From: Halomonas gemina
Lineage (GTDB): Bacteria; Pseudomonadota; Gammaproteobacteria; Pseudomonadales; Halomonadaceae
Direction: 5' to 3'
Length of the DNA: 64,000 nt
Assembly: GCF_023554995.1 (NCBI RefSeq)
Contig: NZ_JAMJPK010000004.1
Coordinates: forward strand, 310,001 to 374,000
The notes below the pieces were generated by a model. The model searched no databases and was not told where the DNA came from. It was given only the letters and a program-made list of their open reading frames with translations. The position numbers were made by a program, and so were the translations under genes. Each line of letters opens with the position of its first letter. Within the stretch, counting starts at the first letter, position 1. This document shows positions 1 to 8,096 of the stretch, in pieces.

Positions 1-193
1 CTTCATCGAGCGTCGGCTGGCCGGAGACGCGCAGCAGGCCATTGATCAGCGCGCTGGATTCCCCGGCGGTGACAGCTTCCAGGCGACCCAGCGTCGCGAT
101 CACGCGTTGGCGCGACTTGCCGGCCTCGTCGCGGTAGGACTCGACGAGCTTCACGTAGCGACGTGGGCCGGATTTGGTGACTTTGACGAACAT
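1..193 (-). CDS. IS1634-family transposase, N-terminal part (cut by window edge)
   Basis: Reading leftward from the ATG at 193, the protein starts MFVKVTKSGPRRYVKLVES and continues with a basic segment (GKSRQRVIATLGRLE). This is the typical opening of IS1634/IS4-superfamily DDE transposases. Only about 64 residues lie inside the window; the catalytic DDE domain would be to the left. Family assignment is by recognition of the N-terminus only. The gene borders a disrupted cytochrome gene, consistent with insertion. Confidence 0.6.
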   Translation of the reverse strand, partial: MFVKVTKSGPRRYVKLVESYRDEAGKSRQRVIATLGRLEAVTAGESSALINGLLRVSGQPTLDE

Positions 194-345
194 GTCACCA
201 CGATGGTCCGGCCACTCTATAGATGGCAAGGAACCAAGAGAAAAACGTGTCTCTACAAAAAATTCGGCCGAAATTGGCTAACTAACTGAATTCTCTGACC
301 AAAGGTGCCGAAATCAGGCAAAAATCGGACTGGAAGTGTCCAACT
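1..345 (-). mobile_element. IS1634-type insertion sequence fragment (one end)
   Basis: The first ~200 bases encode the start of an IS1634-family-like transposase reading off the left edge. The bases to about 345 have no other coding content and cut into a cytochrome b561 gene. I place the element boundary near 345 because cytochrome b561 similarity stops after the residues FVRGP. I could not identify the terminal inverted repeat, so the outer boundary is an inference. Confidence 0.5.
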
Positions 346-568
346 CGGGGCCCCGCACAAATTCGCCAAACCGGGCATAAGTTGATCCAACAAAGCCCCA
401 GACAATCCGGAAAATTAACAGGCCAACGACCAAAAGGCCAAAACGCTTGTGCCAGATCATCCAGTTACCATCCGGTTTCATGGTGACCACGGCGCCCACC
501 AAGGCGAGTACCAGTAGTCAGTGAAACAAGCGCGTAGGTAGATCCCAGAGGCGGATCGTTTTTTTCAT
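314..568 (-). pseudogene. cytochrome b561-family protein, N-terminal remnant with internal stop
   Basis: From the ATG at 568 the reading frame gives MKKTIRLWDLPTRLFH, then a TGA stop at 518-520, then continues in the same frame as LLVLALVGAVVTMKPDGNW and on to FVRGP. This is the N-terminal haem-binding membrane region of a prokaryotic cytochrome b561 (family motif RxWDxPTRxFHW). The stop replaces the Trp of the FHW motif (TGG to TGA). The 3' part is missing where the insertion sequence begins, so the gene is doubly broken. The ancestral role was probably membrane electron transfer; the natural partner (a small c-type cytochrome) is not here. Confidence 0.75.
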
Positions 569-640
569 TTCATTACCTCGTCATCTCCGCCAAACCAGGT
601 ATTGACTTGTGCATAAAATGTTTGTCCCTTGCCCATGTTA

Positions 641-708
641 CCGATACAAAACACCAGAAGTTCAAGTGGCTGGTTGGCTTCCTCGGCATCCATTTATCGC
701 TAACCGCG
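641..708 (+). repeat. imperfect direct repeat, copy 1 (left of the VIT-type transporter gene)
   Basis: About 68 bases starting CCGATACAAAACACCAG and containing CAAGTGGCTGGTTGGCTTCC match a second copy at 1488-1554 at roughly four positions in five. Both copies lie in non-coding DNA on either side of the VIT1-type gene, in the same orientation. In the plus frame both encode a similar peptide (KWLVGFLGI versus KWLIGFLGI), so they could be fragments of an old gene or copies of a small mobile element. Function unknown. Confidence 0.6.
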
Positions 709-755
709 TATCGGCTGCGAGACTTTCTGGTTAGCAATGAGAAATCCGGGTCTGT

Positions 756-1439
756 CTAAAATAACGTTCCTACTCCAGTGGTAACTATCATCGCCAAAGA
801 ACCCCAAAATGTAACGCGTAAAGTGCCTTTTACGATATTGGCACCGCCTGTGTAGGCTGCCAGTCCGCCAAGAATCATTAAGAAAATAACAGAAAAAATA
901 GCAACTGCAACCTGCGTATACTCAGCTGGCGAAAGCCAAACACTGAACAAAGGCAGTCCTGCACCTACTACAAACGCTAGTGCAGAGGATCCAGCTGCTG
1001 ATAACGGGCTTGCACCTGCTACTTCTGTAATGCCAATTTCATCACGCATATGAGTACGGAGTGCATTTTTATCCATCAATTGCTGTGCAACTTCTTTGGC
1101 AAGTTGATCATCAAGACCACGCTCTTTGTAAATCTCTGCTAGCTCTTCAAGTTCTTCTTTAGGATTTTCTTTTAGTGCTTCTTTTTCTTGCTCAACATCT
1201 GCTTTTTGGGTGTCTGATTGGGAGCTGACGGAAACATATTCTCCTGCCGCCATCGACATAGCCCCTGCTACTAATCCTGATGATCCGGCTAAAAGTATCG
1301 CAGTCTCAGAAGAACCTGAAGCTGCAACACCAAGAATCAATGCTGCAGTAGAAACAACTCCATCATTGGCTCCCATTACAGCTGCACGCAGCCAACCGAC
1401 CTTCTGACTTTTATGATGCTCATTGTGTGCTCTGTACAT
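756..1439 (-). CDS. VIT1/CCC1 family membrane transporter
   Basis: A 227-residue protein of the VIT1/CCC1 family, which moves Fe2+ or Mn2+ out of the cytoplasm or into stores. The family opening is visible (GWLRAAVMGANDGVVSTAALILGV), with membrane segments at about residues 15-70 and 145-227. The central acidic and charged region (about 75-140, many Glu and Lys) is the cytosolic metal-binding domain of the family. I chose the ATG at 1439 over an upstream TTG at 1454. The gene is clearly AT-richer than most of the window and is flanked by direct repeats, suggesting transfer as a cassette. Exact metal is not determinable. Confidence 0.85.
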   Translation of the reverse strand: MYRAHNEHHKSQKVGWLRAAVMGANDGVVSTAALILGVAASGSSETAILLAGSSGLVAGAMSMAAGEYVSVSSQSDTQKADVEQEKEALKENPKEELEELAEIYKERGLDDQLAKEVAQQLMDKNALRTHMRDEIGITEVAGASPLSAAGSSALAFVVGAGLPLFSVWLSPAEYTQVAVAIFSVIFLMILGGLAAYTGGANIVKGTLRVTFWGSLAMIVTTGVGTLF

Positions 1440-1487
1440 AGTAAAACCTTGCAATTAATTTTTTTAAACTTCGTTGGTTAATAAATG

Positions 1488-1554
1488 CCGATATAGAATA
1501 CCAAAGGCCAAGTGGCTGATTGGCTTCCTTGGCATCCGTCTATCGCTAATCGGG
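1488..1554 (+). repeat. imperfect direct repeat, copy 2 (right of the VIT-type transporter gene)
   Basis: Second copy of the ~68-base repeat described at 641-708 (core CAAGTGGCTGATTGGCTTCC), in the same orientation. It lies between the promoter side of the VIT-type gene and the 3' end of the TauE/SafE gene. It ends a few bases before the TauE/SafE stop codon. Confidence 0.6.
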
Positions 1555-1565
1555 TGAACGCTTTT

Positions 1566-2306
1566 TCACAGCAGTGTCCAGAGCATTTTCCCGGAAAGGA
1601 CCAACAGAATGATGGCAATGAGTTTTTTGACCTGAACAGCATTCATGTGCAGGTGCATAATCCGCTGTCCCAGGAAGCCGCCTAAAATAGAGGCCACGGC
1701 CGCTGTGGCTAATAAAGGCCAGTCCATCTCAACAAAGCTGAGATAGGTGAAGAACCCGCCCAGCGTTGAAAAAGGTATGACAAAGCTGACGGCGTAAGCG
1801 GCTTTTTTAGTGTCGAAGCCCAACAACAGCAAAACGGCAAGAATAGGCGTTCCACCACCGACACCAACCAGCCCGGATACCAGTCCAACCGCTCCGCCGA
1901 GCACCAGCATCACCCAGGCACGGTCGTAGGCGGCTTTGGCTTCCCGTCGGGAGAAAATCAGTAATCCCGAACTGACAATCAAAAAGGCCGTCAGCACCCA
2001 CTGGACGAGCTCTTCGGAAACGTACTGGCTGAGCCATGCACCAATGGGAGTTGCCACCAATACCGAAACCACCAAAGGCAAAGCGAAGCGGAAATCAACC
2101 AACCCTTTGCGCACGTTGATGGTTGAGGCGGCTATCGTCGACGCTGAATTAATGAACAGGCCGATGGTTTTGGCCAGGTTCAACGGTAATCCCATCATCG
2201 AAAATATGGGCACCAGTGCGACCGCGGAACCTACTCCGCCTGACGCAAACACCGTTGAGACGATGAAGGTCACAACGAAGTAAGTTCCGTAGTCGAATAC
2301 AGTCAT
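1566..2306 (-). CDS. TauE/SafE family sulfite/organosulfur exporter-like permease
   Basis: A 246-residue integral membrane protein with eight or so hydrophobic segments and the duplicated TauE/SafE architecture. Glycine-rich motifs are visible in both halves (ASGGVGSAVALVPI near residue 21, GLVSGLVGVGGGTPILAVL near 140). Characterised members export sulfite, sulfoacetate or related anions. It sits upstream of a rhodanese and a cupin on the same strand (47 bases to the rhodanese), which fits sulfur handling. The substrate cannot be read from sequence. Confidence 0.85.
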   Translation of the reverse strand: MTVFDYGTYFVVTFIVSTVFASGGVGSAVALVPIFSMMGLPLNLAKTIGLFINSASTIAASTINVRKGLVDFRFALPLVVSVLVATPIGAWLSQYVSEELVQWVLTAFLIVSSGLLIFSRREAKAAYDRAWVMLVLGGAVGLVSGLVGVGGGTPILAVLLLLGFDTKKAAYAVSFVIPFSTLGGFFTYLSFVEMDWPLLATAAVASILGGFLGQRIMHLHMNAVQVKKLIAIILLVLSGKMLWTLL

Positions 2307-2352
2307 AAAGGTCCAGAAAATATACTTTAGTCCTCCGGAATGTGTTTATTCA

Positions 2353-2748
2353 TTACTGCTGATCGTTTAAACGCATGATGTAGTCGCGCGCCTTATCCCC
2401 ACGCAGCGCATCAGCAATGCCCAGCATGCCGTTGGTCAGGTATCGCGCGTTGAAACCTTCCAGGGTGAGATACAGCCGGGCTATCTCGGCACGGTCATAA
2501 TGCGGACACATCGTGACAATGGTCTTATCCCGGTCAAGTTCACCAAGGCGGTCTGGCAGTTCATTCAATGGAATATGCTGGCCAAAACCGATACGCCAGG
2601 CGGCGTATTCCTCGGGAAATCGAATGTCCACGATCTGTGCCTTGCTGTCGGCATACAGCTCCAGTAGTTCGGGAATCTGAATTTTCATATCAACCCGCTC
2701 CTGATAATCGAAACGGCGCAAATAATCGGCAAATTGGATGCTATTCAC
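2353..2748 (-). CDS. rhodanese-like sulfurtransferase
   Basis: A 131-residue single rhodanese domain. The CDC25/rhodanese signature VDIRFPEEYAAWRIG is at about residues 41-55 and the probable active-site loop CPHYDRA at about 81-87, where the Cys would carry a persulfide. The start used is GTG at 2748, because the 20 residues before the internal ATG (2688) resemble the N-terminal extension of related rhodaneses; the ATG has the better ribosome site (GGAG), so a 111-residue product is possible. The gene lies upstream of the TauE/SafE permease in transcription order, consistent with sulfane-sulfur metabolism. Confidence 0.85.
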   Translation of the reverse strand: MNSIQFADYLRRFDYQERVDMKIQIPELLELYADSKAQIVDIRFPEEYAAWRIGFGQHIPLNELPDRLGELDRDKTIVTMCPHYDRAEIARLYLTLEGFNARYLTNGMLGIADALRGDKARDYIMRLNDQQ

Positions 2749-2826
2749 GTTTACAAAGCCTTATATGTTAATCGTTTTAAAATTGATGTTTCGTGCGAAA
2801 GGCGGGGCTTATCGCCCTGCGCTCTT

Positions 2827-3204
2827 TTATTCGTCAGCATCTGCCTGCTTTTTGGTCTCGTGCTCGGTTCCGGGAGCATGCTCTGGTGGGCAGTAAGTGG
2901 TGTAAAGTTTGAGCATCGAGGTTCCGGTATTGCGGAAATTATGGAAGGTTCCGGATGGCACGATACTGACATCACCTGACTGCACAGGCACGGTGGTGTC
3001 GCCAATTCTGGCTTCGCCATTCCCTTCAACAAAATAAAGTAGTTGGTCGTGGCCTTCGTGAACTTCTCCACCGACTTCACCGCCTTCAGGAATCGCCATT
3101 AGTACCAACTGTGTGTTGTCTCCCGTCCAAAGCACCTGACGAAACTCGTTATTGTCTTTTGCCATTCTTACAATGGGCAATGTAGTTTTATTAACTTCTT
3201 TCAT
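2827..3204 (-). CDS. small cupin-domain protein
   Basis: A 125-residue single-domain cupin. The metal-binding motifs are visible: the first histidine cluster in GGEVHEGHDQLLYFVEGNGE and the second in PSGTFHNFRNTG. Related small cupins bind a divalent metal, but the reaction is unknown for this one. The ATG at 3204 is preceded by GGAG at good spacing; a longer reading to 3300 overlaps the neighbouring gene and is not needed. Codon use is AT-richer than in the arsenic and biotin regions, like its neighbours. Confidence 0.8.
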   Translation of the reverse strand: MKEVNKTTLPIVRMAKDNNEFRQVLWTGDNTQLVLMAIPEGGEVGGEVHEGHDQLLYFVEGNGEARIGDTTVPVQSGDVSIVPSGTFHNFRNTGTSMLKLYTTYCPPEHAPGTEHETKKQADADE

Positions 3205-3296
3205 GATTTTTTTCTCCATTTTTTGAGTGTTTGCAGGCGAACAAGAGTACCGTTTTTCGCATTGACTGCAAAATACTTTAGCGTAAGAGTTTTTTG

Positions 3297-4070
3297 TCAT
3301 TCAATAACAATAGTCGTTTTATCGATGCCGGTATTACCATTTTTTGGATCGTAAGCGTGAACAATTACATCGTATACTCCAGAACCACTGATAGGTATCT
3401 CACCGCTAAACAGACTGCTTTTACCCGCGTAAGACATTACCTCTTCACTAATATTTTCCCCGTTCATTGTGATAGTCATACCTACCTCGAACTGTTCCGC
3501 ATCCCACAGGCCGCCTTGAGTGATCGGGCAACCACACATCATCATAACATTGGCACTGACTGAAAGGCTGTCGCCCTTCGAAGCTGATACTTTCTGGGCC
3601 GCAGCGGGTTCCAGTATATTGACAACAAGGCCCGGAAGCTCAATCACCCAGCCATCTCCCACCGAGAGGTGGCCTCCGGGAATAACCCACTGTGTCGCAC
3701 TCGCCCCATGGGCAGCTTGCAACTGAGCCAGTGGACCATAAACTTCTGCTTCAATCATGCGCGGGCGGTCGAGATCCAGTGTTGTATTGAAAGAGGCAGC
3801 AGATTCGTCTGCCATAGCAGCGCGGCGACCACCTTTTTCATGCATGATTTTAGCGGTGTTACCGGTGCCACCCGCGGTTATACCCTGTGCCAGAACCTCA
3901 TCAGTCTCTTTGTCGCGCAAAATTACCTGAACTCCTCCCATACTAGTTCCTACGAATTTGGCATCTTTGCTCATCACTCGAACCGTGATGTCAGTATCCT
4001 CAGCTTCGGCTAACCCCGAAACGGTAGCCAAAGCAAAGCTTGTTACCATAACAATCGTTTTTATGTTCAT
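3297..4070 (-). CDS. secreted protein of unknown function with a CGCP motif
   Basis: A 257-residue protein with a clear Sec signal peptide (MNIKTIVMVTSFALATVSGLAEA, cleavage about residue 23), so probably periplasmic. The mature part is rich in beta-type sequence (ITVRVMSK; VQVILRDKETDEVLAQG; GVYDVIVHAYDPKNG) with Ig-like character towards the C-terminus. The only cysteines sit in MMMCGCPI at about residues 177-184, a possible metal or redox site. I do not recognise a named family. It is the first gene, in transcription order, of the minus-strand block with the cupin, rhodanese and TauE/SafE permease, so a role in periplasmic sulfur or metal handling is a guess from context only. Confidence 0.65.
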   Translation of the reverse strand: MNIKTIVMVTSFALATVSGLAEAEDTDITVRVMSKDAKFVGTSMGGVQVILRDKETDEVLAQGITAGGTGNTAKIMHEKGGRRAAMADESAASFNTTLDLDRPRMIEAEVYGPLAQLQAAHGASATQWVIPGGHLSVGDGWVIELPGLVVNILEPAAAQKVSASKGDSLSVSANVMMMCGCPITQGGLWDAEQFEVGMTITMNGENISEEVMSYAGKSSLFSGEIPISGSGVYDVIVHAYDPKNGNTGIDKTTIVIE

Positions 4071-4213
4071 GACTTTCTCCTCATTACAATTTTGCGGTTG
4101 GGTAGGCCGGGCGATGACCTATACCAAGAAGACGTAAAAGGTTGAAAAAGGATGCAGGAAAAACGCTTTTTTTTTAGACGCCATGGATGGCATGGTGTCG
4201 TCATGTTTTGGTG

Positions 4214-4244
4214 AAAAAAAAGGCGAGAGCTTTTCGCTCCCGCC
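4214..4244 (-). terminator. Rho-independent terminator after aioA
   Basis: Read on the minus strand, GGCGGGAGC, loop GAAAA, GCTCTCGCC is followed immediately by a run of about eight T. It begins 31 bases past the aioA stop codon. It closes the aioBA transcript and separates it from the AT-rich block to the left. Confidence 0.85.
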
Positions 4245-4274
4245 CCTTACCTGTTCAATGAAGACGCGCTGGCG

Positions 4275-6752
4275 TCAGGAATAGCGTCGGCGCTTGAACG
4301 ACACATCCCGCAGGTAGGCCGGGTTGGCGCCGATACGCCGGATGTTGGCCCAGGAGCCCTTGTAGTAGGGGATATGGTTGCGGTCGGTCCACTCACTGAC
4401 GATGTCGCCCTGCACGCCGTTGGGATAGCCGAACATCATGAACGCCTGACCCCGCTTCAGGTCCGGCTCCAGGTAGGCCATGGCCGTGGTGGCGCCGTAA
4501 TCGTTATGGACTTCGACGATATCGCCATTGGCGATACCCAGAGCCTCGGCATCCTGGGGATGGATCTCGATCGGGGCCATGGGGTAGCGCCCTTTACGGA
4601 AGGCCAGGTGCTGGTCGTGATAGGCGGACTGCCAGATCTGGTTGGTGCGGCCATTGTTGATCCAGAAGTCGTAGTTTTCCTTCTGCTGCTGGACGACCTC
4701 CGGCAACCCGTTCCAGGGAGATGGCTGGAAGTGCGCCTTGCCGTCATCGGTATCGAAGTTGTTGTCGGTATACAGCATCTCGGTGCCGATGAGTTGGCCG
4801 TCACGGTACTCCTTGATGGGCAACTGGACGCCGTTGTTGCCGGCCGCACTCAGGCGCTCGTAGGTCGCGAGGTGGCCGGTCGGGCCACCCTGGCTGTCGA
4901 TCTCCTTCTCATGGGCCATGCGGAAGCCATCATTGAAGGCGTCTTCCTCGGTGGTCCAGTCGAAGCCGGCAAACCGCTGAGCCATCTCCTGGTTGCCTGC
5001 CGCCTCAAAGCGCGCCTTGATGGCATTGGCCATGTCGGCGGCGATCAGGCAGTCCGGCTTGGCGATGCCGGGAGGGTCCATGAAACGCTCCGATAGCCGC
5101 AGCCGCCGTTCGCCATTCATCGAGGTCAGGTTCATCTCACCGGGGTGGGTCGCGGGCAGCACCAGGTGAGAGTATTCGGCGAACTTGGTGCGGTAGAGGT
5201 CGATGTCGACGATGAACAGGCCGCCCTTGTTCTTGACCGCATCGTAGACGATGTCGACCAACTCCTCGGTGGTAGCACCACGCGCCTCGGCAAGCGCCTG
5301 GTTGACGATGTGGGCGCGGCGCTTGATCACCTGGCGGTAGGTCTCGGCGTTGATGGTGGTCTGGAAGGCGTTGCAGGCCCAGACCGTCAGCATCATGCCA
5401 TTGCCCTTGATCAGCTCCTGGTCGATATAGGGCGCTGGACGGCCACCCGGATAGGGCGGGCGAGTATAGCCTTCCTGGTGCCCACCCATGCGCACCACGC
5501 CGGTGCCGCGGCGGCCGACATTGCGGGTGGCGACGACGAGATTGACGATCGAGGACTGGATCCGGTAGTTGTCGTTGCCCCAGATCACGCCCTTCTCGTA
5601 GGCATGCATGGTGCGTGGGGCATGACCGCTTTCCTTGGGCTTGTAGGCCCATTCGGCGGCCTTGATGATGTCCTCCCTGGGCAGGCCGGTGATGCGGCTG
5701 CACTCGTCCAGTTCCATCCGGTTGGCGGCGAGCATCTCGTCGAAGCCGCTGGTGTGCTCGGCTATGAATTCCTGGTCGTGCCAGCCCTGGTCGGCCACGT
5801 AGGTCAGCAGGCCGTTGAACAGCGCCGTATCGGTACCAGGATTCAGGGCCAGGTGCAGCACGTTCTGCTTGCCGGCGATGGTCTCGGAAATGGCCACGGT
5901 GGGCGTGCGTCGCGGGTCGACCAGGATGACCCTGCCCCGGCCGACCGTCTCATCGGGAAACCATTCGCGCTTCTTGCTGACATTGGAGCCGTTAAGGTTG
6001 GGCTCCCAGTGAGCCAGGAACCAGTTCGACTGTGTCTCGTAGGAGTTTCCTCCGATGGAGAAGATCACATCGGCGATCTCGGCATCCTCGTAGCTGTTGT
6101 TCAGCTCGCCGATGCCCATGTCACGGGTCGCGTGACATTCGGAATTATAGGCGGGGCGGTTGTGGATCCGCACCATCTTCGTCTGGATACCGTCGAACAA
6201 TAGCTTGCCGGTGGCCCAGGTGTTCTCGAAACCACCGCCGGCGCCACCGTGATCGAAGAGGTTGCAGAAGATCTGATCCGGGCCGTCGTTGTCGAGGATG
6301 CGCTGGGTCAGGCCGGCGTAGAGGGCCATGGCCTGCTCCCAGTTGGTCTCGACCCAGTCGTCACCGGTATAGCGTAGCGGATACTTGAGGCGCCGCTCGC
6401 CGATGGGTGTCTTCTCGGAGTACATCACGCTGGCCATCTGACCGCCGCGGGTGGACGAGAGCCCCTTGTTGACGCTGCACTCCTTGTCGGGAACGATCAT
6501 GATGTTGTGCTCGCTGCCATCATGATCCTGGATCCGGTTGACCATGGCGGGCGTCATGGTGATCTGCATGGCGGGAAGCTGGCGGGTTAAGTCGAGCTTT
6601 AGGGCATTCTGATCCGGCGCTCTTCCGCCTTCCTTGTTGGCCGGCCACTTATAGACATGGTAGCCACAGCCGACGATACAGAAATGGCAGGCCATGTTGG
6701 TCTTCTGGGCATCCGCCGGGGGCAGGGGGATGCGGTCCTTGAACTGGCTCAT
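4275..6752 (-). CDS. aioA: arsenite oxidase large (molybdopterin) subunit
   Basis: An 825-residue molybdoenzyme subunit, the size expected for AioA, which oxidises arsenite to arsenate in the periplasm. The family's [3Fe-4S] site is visible as C22-H-F-C25-I-V-G-C29, followed by a Ser-containing loop (SSTRGGQ) in place of a fourth Cys. It has no signal peptide of its own, as in other AioA proteins, which are carried out by the Tat signal of AioB. I chose the ATG at 6752 (preceded by GGGAGAA) over an in-frame start at 6812 that would overlap aioB. It is 34 bases downstream of aioB and ends at a strong terminator. No cytochrome c, aioX, aioS or aioR gene accompanies the pair in this window. Confidence 0.96.
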   Translation of the reverse strand: MSQFKDRIPLPPADAQKTNMACHFCIVGCGYHVYKWPANKEGGRAPDQNALKLDLTRQLPAMQITMTPAMVNRIQDHDGSEHNIMIVPDKECSVNKGLSSTRGGQMASVMYSEKTPIGERRLKYPLRYTGDDWVETNWEQAMALYAGLTQRILDNDGPDQIFCNLFDHGGAGGGFENTWATGKLLFDGIQTKMVRIHNRPAYNSECHATRDMGIGELNNSYEDAEIADVIFSIGGNSYETQSNWFLAHWEPNLNGSNVSKKREWFPDETVGRGRVILVDPRRTPTVAISETIAGKQNVLHLALNPGTDTALFNGLLTYVADQGWHDQEFIAEHTSGFDEMLAANRMELDECSRITGLPREDIIKAAEWAYKPKESGHAPRTMHAYEKGVIWGNDNYRIQSSIVNLVVATRNVGRRGTGVVRMGGHQEGYTRPPYPGGRPAPYIDQELIKGNGMMLTVWACNAFQTTINAETYRQVIKRRAHIVNQALAEARGATTEELVDIVYDAVKNKGGLFIVDIDLYRTKFAEYSHLVLPATHPGEMNLTSMNGERRLRLSERFMDPPGIAKPDCLIAADMANAIKARFEAAGNQEMAQRFAGFDWTTEEDAFNDGFRMAHEKEIDSQGGPTGHLATYERLSAAGNNGVQLPIKEYRDGQLIGTEMLYTDNNFDTDDGKAHFQPSPWNGLPEVVQQQKENYDFWINNGRTNQIWQSAYHDQHLAFRKGRYPMAPIEIHPQDAEALGIANGDIVEVHNDYGATTAMAYLEPDLKRGQAFMMFGYPNGVQGDIVSEWTDRNHIPYYKGSWANIRRIGANPAYLRDVSFKRRRYS

Positions 6753-6786
6753 CGTTGTTCTCCCGGGAAAGGTATCGCGGTGGTAG

Positions 6787-7308
6787 TCAGATGATGTTGG
6801 CCTGGCGACCATAGATCAGGCCATCCACGGACACGGCCAGGATGGCGTCTTCGGCCTCGTCATACTCCAGAATGATCCTGGGCAGATTTTCCGTTGCCTG
6901 GCCGATCACCATCTGACCCGCGTTGTCGGGATCGAAGATGCTGTAGTGGCAGGGACACTTGAAGGTCTCGGCTTCCTTGTCGTAGTTGACCGGGCAGCCC
7001 ATGTGCGTGCACTGGGTACTGTAGGCCACCACGTCCCGGTCCGGCCCCACGCCGCCCTTGACTTCGCGGCCCTTACGAATGGCCACGCAGGGCGAGCGGT
7101 CATCGGGATAGTTGAAGTACAGGGGGTCGTTGACCGTCAACTCTCCCAGTTTGGCGACGACGTCTCTGGGATAGGGGAGAGTCGTGCTGCCGGGGGCGGT
7201 CTGGGACGTGGACTGCTGTGCATGGGAGAGCGGAGACAGCGAGAGGGTTCCCACTGCTGCTCCGCTGCCGGTCAGTTTGAGAAAGTTGCGTCGACTCAGC
7301 TGTGGCAT
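6787..7308 (-). CDS. aioB: arsenite oxidase small (Rieske) subunit, Tat-exported
   Basis: A 173-residue Rieske protein and partner of AioA. The twin-arginine signal [10 protein letters not shown] at residues 5-14 directs folded export of the complex. The [2Fe-2S] ligands are C100-T-H102 and C118-P-C-H121. The two extra cysteines C105 and C120 that form a disulfide in some AioB proteins are present, which bears on the cluster potential. It passes electrons from AioA to a soluble carrier. It is the first gene of the aioBA pair, with about 300 bases of non-coding DNA upstream in which I saw no clear sigma-54 element. Confidence 0.95.
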   Translation of the reverse strand: MPQLSRRNFLKLTGSGAAVGTLSLSPLSHAQQSTSQTAPGSTTLPYPRDVVAKLGELTVNDPLYFNYPDDRSPCVAIRKGREVKGGVGPDRDVVAYSTQCTHMGCPVNYDKEAETFKCPCHYSIFDPDNAGQMVIGQATENLPRIILEYDEAEDAILAVSVDGLIYGRQANII

Positions 7309-7604
7309 CGTCAGTTACTCCAGGGTTGTTGTTGGCACGCTCCTGCACTCTCTGGGGGTATCAGGAGCAAGGATCTTGGTATTTTGTTTTTTTATATGGA
7401 TATGCGCATACAAACCTGATGTAAGTCTTGCAGTGATCCGGTCGGCGCGCAAGCTCAACAAGGTCAGTCAAGAGCATGTCATGACCAGACGCCTCCTCGA
7501 CGCTCCGTCGGCTGCGACTCAAACAGCAGAGACGCCGTCTGAATGCCGGGTTGCCATGGAGTGGCGCGGCTCTTATCGGCTAGCCTCTGAACATCGAGCA
7601 CGGG
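7309..7604. other. intergenic region: aioBA promoter side and 3' side of the arx-linked isomerase gene
   Basis: 296 bases without a convincing gene. An AT-rich patch at about 7380-7412 contains the perfect palindrome TATGCGCATA (7401-7410) about 95 bases upstream of aioB and is the likeliest promoter zone. I looked for the TGGCAC-N5-TTGC sigma-54 motif found at characterised aio promoters and did not find it. No clear terminator is visible for the arx transcript, so read-through into aioBA is possible. Confidence 0.5.
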
Positions 7605-8096
7605 TCATGTCTCGCGATTGACCCAGCGGATCGGCTGATGGTCCAGCTCCCCTTGGGATTGTTGCCTGCCTGGCCGAACCTCCCTGATGCGTATCTCCCA
7701 GGTCACGGTCCTGCCGGCCAACGGGTGGTTGCCGTCGAGCAGGGCGCCGCGCTCGGTGAGCCCTACCACCTTGAGCGAGAACTTCCCCTGTTGCCCGCCT
7801 GGCGTCAGCGTCATGCCCTCGCGTATCTCCATGTTCGGCGGCAGGTTCTCGCGTACCGCCTCGAAGACCAGCTCCGGGCGATGCGGGCCATAGGCTTGCT
7901 CCGGGGTCAGCGTCACGCAAGGCGTATCGCCCGCCTGGTGTCCCGCCAGCTCGGTCTCCAGCGCCGCCAGCATCTGGCCCGTGCCATGGATATAGCGTAG
8001 CGGCGTCTCGGGCGTCGAGGCCGCCAGCCGGTGGCCCTGGTCATCGCGCAGCACGTAGTCGGCGATGACCTCGCAGAAGGGGGCGATGCGTGTCAT
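7605..8096 (-). CDS. FKBP-type peptidyl-prolyl isomerase, SlyD-like, coupled to arxD
   Basis: A 163-residue SlyD/FKBP-like protein. Family motifs are in order: YIHGTGQMLAALETEL (residues 34-49), the insert-in-flap region around AYGPHRPELVFEAV, and the signature GNHPLAGRTVTWEI near residues 121-134. It lacks the long His/Cys-rich metal tail of E. coli SlyD. The ATG at 8096 overlaps the arxD stop codon (ATGA), so translation is coupled to the arx operon. Together with the TorD-type ArxD this suggests a folding helper for the Arx enzyme, but that link is inference from context. Confidence 0.85.
   Translation of the reverse strand: MTRIAPFCEVIADYVLRDDQGHRLAASTPETPLRYIHGTGQMLAALETELAGHQAGDTPCVTLTPEQAYGPHRPELVFEAVRENLPPNMEIREGMTLTPGGQQGKFSLKVVGLTERGALLDGNHPLAGRTVTWEIRIREVRPGRQQSQGELDHQPIRWVNRET

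Noticed and set aside
658..708. Possible integron attC site in the repeats around the VIT-type gene
   Set aside because: The repeats lack the paired core sites (RYYYAAC / GTTRRRY) and a long stem.
7309..7604. Sigma-54 promoter before aioB
   Set aside because: No TGGCAC-N5-TTGC-like pair was found on the minus strand.
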